Origin: Syntrophaceae bacterium
GTDB taxonomy: Bacteria > Desulfobacterota > Syntrophia > Syntrophales > UBA5619
DNA: 7,692 nt
NCBI GenBank assembly: GCA_023249795.1
Contig: JAHFBU010000072.1
Span: 397 to 8,088, forward strand
Direction: 5' to 3'
Shown here: positions 4,866-7,692 of the stretch, piece by piece
Layout of the letters: each line of letters begins with the position of its first letter
Position numbering within the stretch: position 1 is the first letter of the stretch
Position numbers and translations under genes: made by a program
Notes under the pieces: model-generated
What the model was told of the DNA's origin: nothing
Databases searched by the model: none
Seen by the model: only the letters and a program-made list of their open reading frames with translations

Positions 4866-5959
4866 ATGCAGAAACACTTGAAGGCTTGAGAGAGAAGATC
4901 GCGCAGGCGGATCGGGAGATCGTTTGCCTCTTGAACGAACGAGCGGCCGTCTCGGTCGAGATCGGAAAGGCAAAACGTGAAGCCGGGCGCGAGGTTTACG
5001 ACCCCGCCCGCGAATCCATGGTCTACCGGCATCTGGAAGAGTTCAACGACGGCATCCTTTCGGAGGCGGCCCTTCGCGGGATCTTCCGGGAGATCCTCTC
5101 CGCCTCCCGCTTCCTCCAGACACCGACCGCCGTGGCCTTTCTGGGACCGGAGGCCTCCTTCAGCCACCAGGCGGCCCTGGCCCACTTCGGAGGCGGCATC
5201 GTCGCCCTGCCGAAAGCCGCGATCCCGCAAGTCTTTGACGATGTTGAAAAAGGGCAAAACGGAGAGTGGGGAATCGTCCCCGTCGAAAACTCCGCCGAGG
5301 GCTCGGTGAAGACCACGCTGGACCGCCTGATCTCAACGCCGCTGGCGATCCGGGCGGAGGTCTACCTCCGGGTCCGGCACTGTCTCCTTGCCAAGTGCGA
5401 CGATCCTGATGCGATCCGGAAGGTCTACTCCCATCCGCAGGCCCTCGCCCAGTGCCAGGGATGGCTGCGGACACACCTGCCCGGCGTCTCCCTCGTCGAG
5501 GTGGAAAGCACGGCGGGCGCCGCCCGGCGGGTGCGGGAGGAGACGCGTGCGGCAGCCGTCGCAAGCATACTGGCCGCCGATACCTACGGCCTCAATGTTC
5601 TCGCGGAGGGGATCGAGGACAACCCGGCCAACACGACCCGCTTTCTGGTCATCGGACCGCACGCGGATGAAAAGGGCGGAGGAATCACCGGCCGGGACAA
5701 GACCTCCATCCTCTTCGGAACCCCCCATGTCCCGGGCGCCCTCCAGCGGGCGCTGGCCCCCTTCGCCGATGCGGGGCTCAACCTGCTTCGGATCGAGTCC
5801 TTCCCGATGCGGGACCGGATGTGGGAATACCTCTTTTTTGCCGATTTCGCGGGGCACATCGCCGAAGAGAAGACACAGGAATGCCTCAGGGAGCTGAGAA
5901 ACAGAACGGCGTCCCTCAAGGTCCTGGGCTCCTACCCGCGGGGGGAGGAACTGCCGTGA
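4862..5959 (+). CDS. pheA: Bifunctional chorismate mutase / prephenate dehydratase (P-protein)
   Basis: The 365-residue enzyme converts chorismate to prephenate and then to phenylpyruvate, the Phe branch. Residues 1-~87 are an AroQ-type helical chorismate mutase. All five active-site residues known from the E. coli P-protein have counterparts: Arg10, Arg27, Lys38, Arg50 and Gln86. Residues ~89-265 are the prephenate dehydratase domain, with F-L-G-P-E-A-S-F-S, V-E-N-S-A-E-G-S-V and the catalytic T-R-F (259-261). Residues ~280-358 are an ACT domain for Phe feedback (T-S-I-L-F, P-G-A-L, W-E-Y-L-F-F). The effector-site motif normally reading E-S-R-P is E-S-F-P here (312-315). The ATG overlaps the aroB stop by 4 nt, with GGAAGG (4847-4852) 9 nt upstream. 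The GTGA overlap with aroD follows. Its place amid the common-pathway genes commits the operon to Phe as well as to chorismate. Confidence 0.96.
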   Translation: MNAETLEGLREKIAQADREIVCLLNERAAVSVEIGKAKREAGREVYDPARESMVYRHLEEFNDGILSEAALRGIFREILSASRFLQTPTAVAFLGPEASFSHQAALAHFGGGIVALPKAAIPQVFDDVEKGQNGEWGIVPVENSAEGSVKTTLDRLISTPLAIRAEVYLRVRHCLLAKCDDPDAIRKVYSHPQALAQCQGWLRTHLPGVSLVEVESTAGAARRVREETRAAAVASILAADTYGLNVLAEGIEDNPANTTRFLVIGPHADEKGGGITGRDKTSILFGTPHVPGALQRALAPFADAGLNLLRIESFPMRDRMWEYLFFADFAGHIAEEKTQECLRELRNRTASLKVLGSYPRGEELP

Positions 5960-6663
5960 TCTGCATCCCTATTATCGCCGAAGAGACCGGAGCTGCCATT
6001 GGGATGATGGAACGCGCCGCGCCGGTCGCCGATCTTGTCGAACTCCGGATCGACCGGATGCGGAATCCGGAACTGGAGAGACTGCTTGCAGCCCGCCGCA
6101 TCCCGGTAATCGTCACGAATCGTCGAAGGGCCGAAGGCGGCGGATTTTCCGGGACGGAAAAGGAACGGGTGGCGTTTCTTACGGAGGCGGCGCGTCTGGA
6201 CGCCGATTACGTGGATATCGAGACCGAGACCGCCCCGATCCTGAAAGAGGAACTCCGGCGGGTCTGCGCCCTCAGCGGAACAAAACGGATCGCCTCCTGG
6301 CACGACGTTTCCAAGACCCCCGCGGCGGCCTTCCTGCAAAAGAAGCTGGCGGACTGCATGGCGGACGGTTGCGACATCGTCAAGATCGTCACCTATGCCG
6401 GCGATGTCGCGGACGGCCTCCGACTCCTGGAACTCATCCCGTTCGCACGGCAGAGAGGCCAGACGGTGATCGCCTTCTGCATGGGGGAGAGGGGACGGAT
6501 CAGCCGGATTATCGCCCCCCTGCTGGGCTCCGCGATCAGTTATTGCCCCCTGGAGCCGGAGGGGGCGTCGGCGTCGGGTCAACTGACCGCCGGCCGAATG
6601 CGCGAGATCCTCAGCGCCCTGCGGGACCTTGCGCCGGTTCCGGAAGCGAAAATGGGTTTGTAA
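5956..6663 (+). CDS. aroD: Type I 3-dehydroquinate dehydratase
   Basis: The 235-residue enzyme dehydrates 3-dehydroquinate to 3-dehydroshikimate through a Schiff-base intermediate (class I, TIM barrel). Visible residues are Glu29 and Arg31 in V-E-L-R-I-D (substrate binding), His116 in S-W-H-D (general base), Lys143 in I-V-K-I-V (Schiff-base Lys), the F-C-M-G-x-x-G-x-x-S-R loop (174-184) and Gln209 in S-G-Q-L-T. The start is GTG at 5956, sharing GTGA with the pheA stop. A strong GGGGGAGGAA (5941-5950) lies 5 nt upstream, and the protein then begins V-I-C-I-P, as is normal for the family. A longer in-frame reading from ATG 5821 would lie inside pheA and is rejected. It is followed by an 84-nt gap, the only sizeable break between the operon's genes. 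Confidence 0.94.
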   Translation: MICIPIIAEETGAAIGMMERAAPVADLVELRIDRMRNPELERLLAARRIPVIVTNRRRAEGGGFSGTEKERVAFLTEAARLDADYVDIETETAPILKEELRRVCALSGTKRIASWHDVSKTPAAAFLQKKLADCMADGCDIVKIVTYAGDVADGLRLLELIPFARQRGQTVIAFCMGERGRISRIIAPLLGSAISYCPLEPEGASASGQLTAGRMREILSALRDLAPVPEAKMGL

Positions 6664-6664
6664 C

Positions 6665-6725
6665 GGGTGCCTGTACCGGAAGCCCGGAGGGATCGGTACG
6701 TGCCCCCCTCACAAAAGAGGCACTC
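6665..6725 (+). promoter_or_regulatory. Structured intercistronic segment between aroD and aroE
   Basis: GGGTGCCT (6665-6672) pairs with AGGCACTC (6718-6725), giving seven Watson-Crick pairs and one G-U. Directly inside, GTACCG (6673-6678) pairs with CGGTAC (6694-6699). Together they would fold nearly the whole gap into a stem stacked on a hairpin, ending just before the aroE ribosome site (6728-6738). There is no T-tract, so it is not an intrinsic terminator. It could set aroE translation, act as an mRNA processing or stability element, or be a small repeat. Pairing is seen; function unknown. Confidence 0.45.
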
Positions 6726-6747
6726 AGGAAGAGAAGGGACATGACCC

Positions 6748-7605
6748 GTGGATAATTCTTCAACCCATTCCGATTGCATGGCTGATCAGGACCCAGCCGA
6801 CCGCTTCGCGATCTTCGGGAACCCTCTCAGCCAGAGCCTCTCGCCGCTGATGCACAACGCGGCCTTTGCGCAAATGGGAATCGCCGCCCGATACGGCGCG
6901 TGCCAAACGGATAATGCGGCCGAGGCGGTTCGGCAGTTCCGGCGGATGGGGCTGCGCGGGGCAAGCATCACCCTCCCCTTCAAGGAGTCGATTATCCCCT
7001 TCCTCGACGAAATGGACGAAAGCGCCGAGACGATCGGGGCGGTCAACACGATCGTCAACCGTGATGGCCGGCTCATGGGATACAACACGGACGGGATCGG
7101 ACTGACCGACGATCTGCGGGAATGGCTCGAAATCCGAGGAAAGACCTTCGTCATCCTCGGCGCGGGCGGCGCTGCCCGGGCGGCCGTTTACGCGCTTCTT
7201 CAGGCGGGAGGAACGCCCGTCGTCGTCAACCGGACGCTACAGAAAGCCGAAGCGCTGGCGGGCCGTTTCGGCTGCCGCCGGGTTCCCGTCGCGGAAATCG
7301 GCGAACTAAGGGCGGACTGCCTGATCAACACAACGCCGGTGGGGATGTTCCCGGAGGTGGATCGCACCCCCCTGCCCCGGCAGGTTGCAGCCTGTTTTCC
7401 TTATGTGATGGACATGATATACAACCCCATCCGGACGCGCCTCCTGCGGGAGGCCGAAGCCGCGGGATGTGCCGTCCGATCCGGCGTCGGGATGTTCGTC
7501 CGCCAGGGGGCCGAACAGTTCCGCCTCTGGACGGGGATGGAACCGCCGATTGAGCGTATGATGAATGTGGTCATGGAAAGGCTTTTGAAAAATGGTGGAG
7601 ATTAA
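6748..7605 (+). CDS. aroE: Shikimate dehydrogenase (NADP+)
   Basis: The 285-residue enzyme reduces 3-dehydroshikimate to shikimate. The N-terminal substrate domain has F-G-N-P-L-S-Q-S-L-S-P (23-33) and the catalytic Lys79 (T-L-P-F-K) with Asp115 (N-T-D-G). The Rossmann domain has G-A-G-G-A-A at 138-143 and N-R-T at 161-163, the latter typical of NADP+ preference. G-x-x-M-F-V-x-Q-G-A-x-Q-F (247-258) closes the active site. The start is GTG at 6748 with GGAAGAGAAGGG (to 6738) 9 nt upstream. The alternative ATG at 6778 would remove ten poorly conserved residues but has no ribosome site. A five-codon ATG...TAA frame (6741-6755) overlaps the start and is probably fortuitous. The gene overlaps aroA by 14 nt. 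Length is normal apart from a ~17-residue N-terminal extension before the first strand. Confidence 0.95.
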   Translation: MDNSSTHSDCMADQDPADRFAIFGNPLSQSLSPLMHNAAFAQMGIAARYGACQTDNAAEAVRQFRRMGLRGASITLPFKESIIPFLDEMDESAETIGAVNTIVNRDGRLMGYNTDGIGLTDDLREWLEIRGKTFVILGAGGAARAAVYALLQAGGTPVVVNRTLQKAEALAGRFGCRRVPVAEIGELRADCLINTTPVGMFPEVDRTPLPRQVAACFPYVMDMIYNPIRTRLLREAEAAGCAVRSGVGMFVRQGAEQFRLWTGMEPPIERMMNVVMERLLKNGGD

Positions 7606-7692
7606 ACCGCTCGAACGGCTGGATGCGACCGTCCGGATTCCCGGATCGAAGAGTTACACGCAACGGGCGATGATCATCGCCTCCCTTGCGGA
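7592..7692 (+). CDS. aroA: 3-phosphoshikimate 1-carboxyvinyltransferase (EPSP synthase), N-terminal fragment
   Basis: The first ~33 residues of EPSP synthase, which transfers enolpyruvate from PEP to shikimate 3-phosphate. The gene runs off the window edge. The N-terminus reads M-V-E-I-K-P-L, and the diagnostic I-P-G-S-K-S-Y-T-Q-R-A motif follows at 16-26. In it Lys20, Ser21 and Arg25 correspond to the conserved substrate-binding Lys, Ser and Arg of the family. The ATG at 7592 lies inside aroE (14-nt overlap), with GGAAAGG (7575-7581) 10 nt upstream; GTG at 7595 is a possible alternative start. Sensitivity class cannot be judged from this fragment. Confidence 0.93.
   Translation, partial: MVEIKPLERLDATVRIPGSKSYTQRAMIIASLA

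Noticed and set aside
6741..6755. Five-codon ORF overlapping the aroE GTG start
   Set aside because: Its ATG is only 2 nt from the ribosome site, and the codons suggest no sensing function.

Overview
The window is GC-rich chromosomal DNA with densely packed metabolic genes. The type of DAHP synthase, the periplasmic NlpC/P60 endopeptidase with its dedicated N-terminal and SH3 domains, and the compact aro-pheA operon resemble what is found in Deltaproteobacteria/Desulfobacterota, perhaps a Syntrophus- or Desulfovibrio-like lineage. That placement rests on recalled family architecture, not on any search.

Layout. (i) 1-703, plus strand: the 3' end of a cation diffusion facilitator (CDF) metal transporter, then 17 nt later a small VKOR-like membrane thiol oxidoreductase. 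(ii) 704-879: an intergenic stretch almost filled by a ~114-bp imperfect palindrome (710-823) that looks like a MITE- or REP-type repeat. (iii) 880-2262, minus strand: an exported NlpC/P60 cell-wall endopeptidase, convergent with the VKOR gene. (iv) 2263-2748: a 486-nt divergent regulatory region holding a short inverted repeat in front of the NlpC gene, a sigma-70-type promoter, a 27-residue leader peptide and two tandem intrinsic terminators. (v) 2749-7692, plus strand: an aromatic amino acid operon aroF-aroB-pheA-aroD-aroE-aroA(partial). Four of its five junctions are overlaps: three of 4 nt and one of 14 nt.

How it works together. AroF makes DAHP, AroB makes 3-dehydroquinate, AroD makes 3-dehydroshikimate, AroE makes shikimate and AroA makes EPSP. 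PheA, placed third, draws chorismate towards phenylpyruvate. Shikimate kinase, chorismate synthase and the Tyr and Trp branches are not visible and may lie downstream or elsewhere.

The most notable element is the leader. A 27-codon ORF (2536-2619) has eight aromatic codons among nine consecutive codons (Tyr, Phe and Trp all represented). It is followed by mutually exclusive RNA pairings and two U-tailed hairpins. The simplest reading is ribosome-mediated transcription attenuation that senses all three aromatic amino acids. The arms also allow a longer cascade (1:2, 2:3, 3:4, 4:5, 5:6), in which opening the first terminator frees a strand that can disrupt the second. I found no CRISPR array, tRNA, rRNA or transposase gene.
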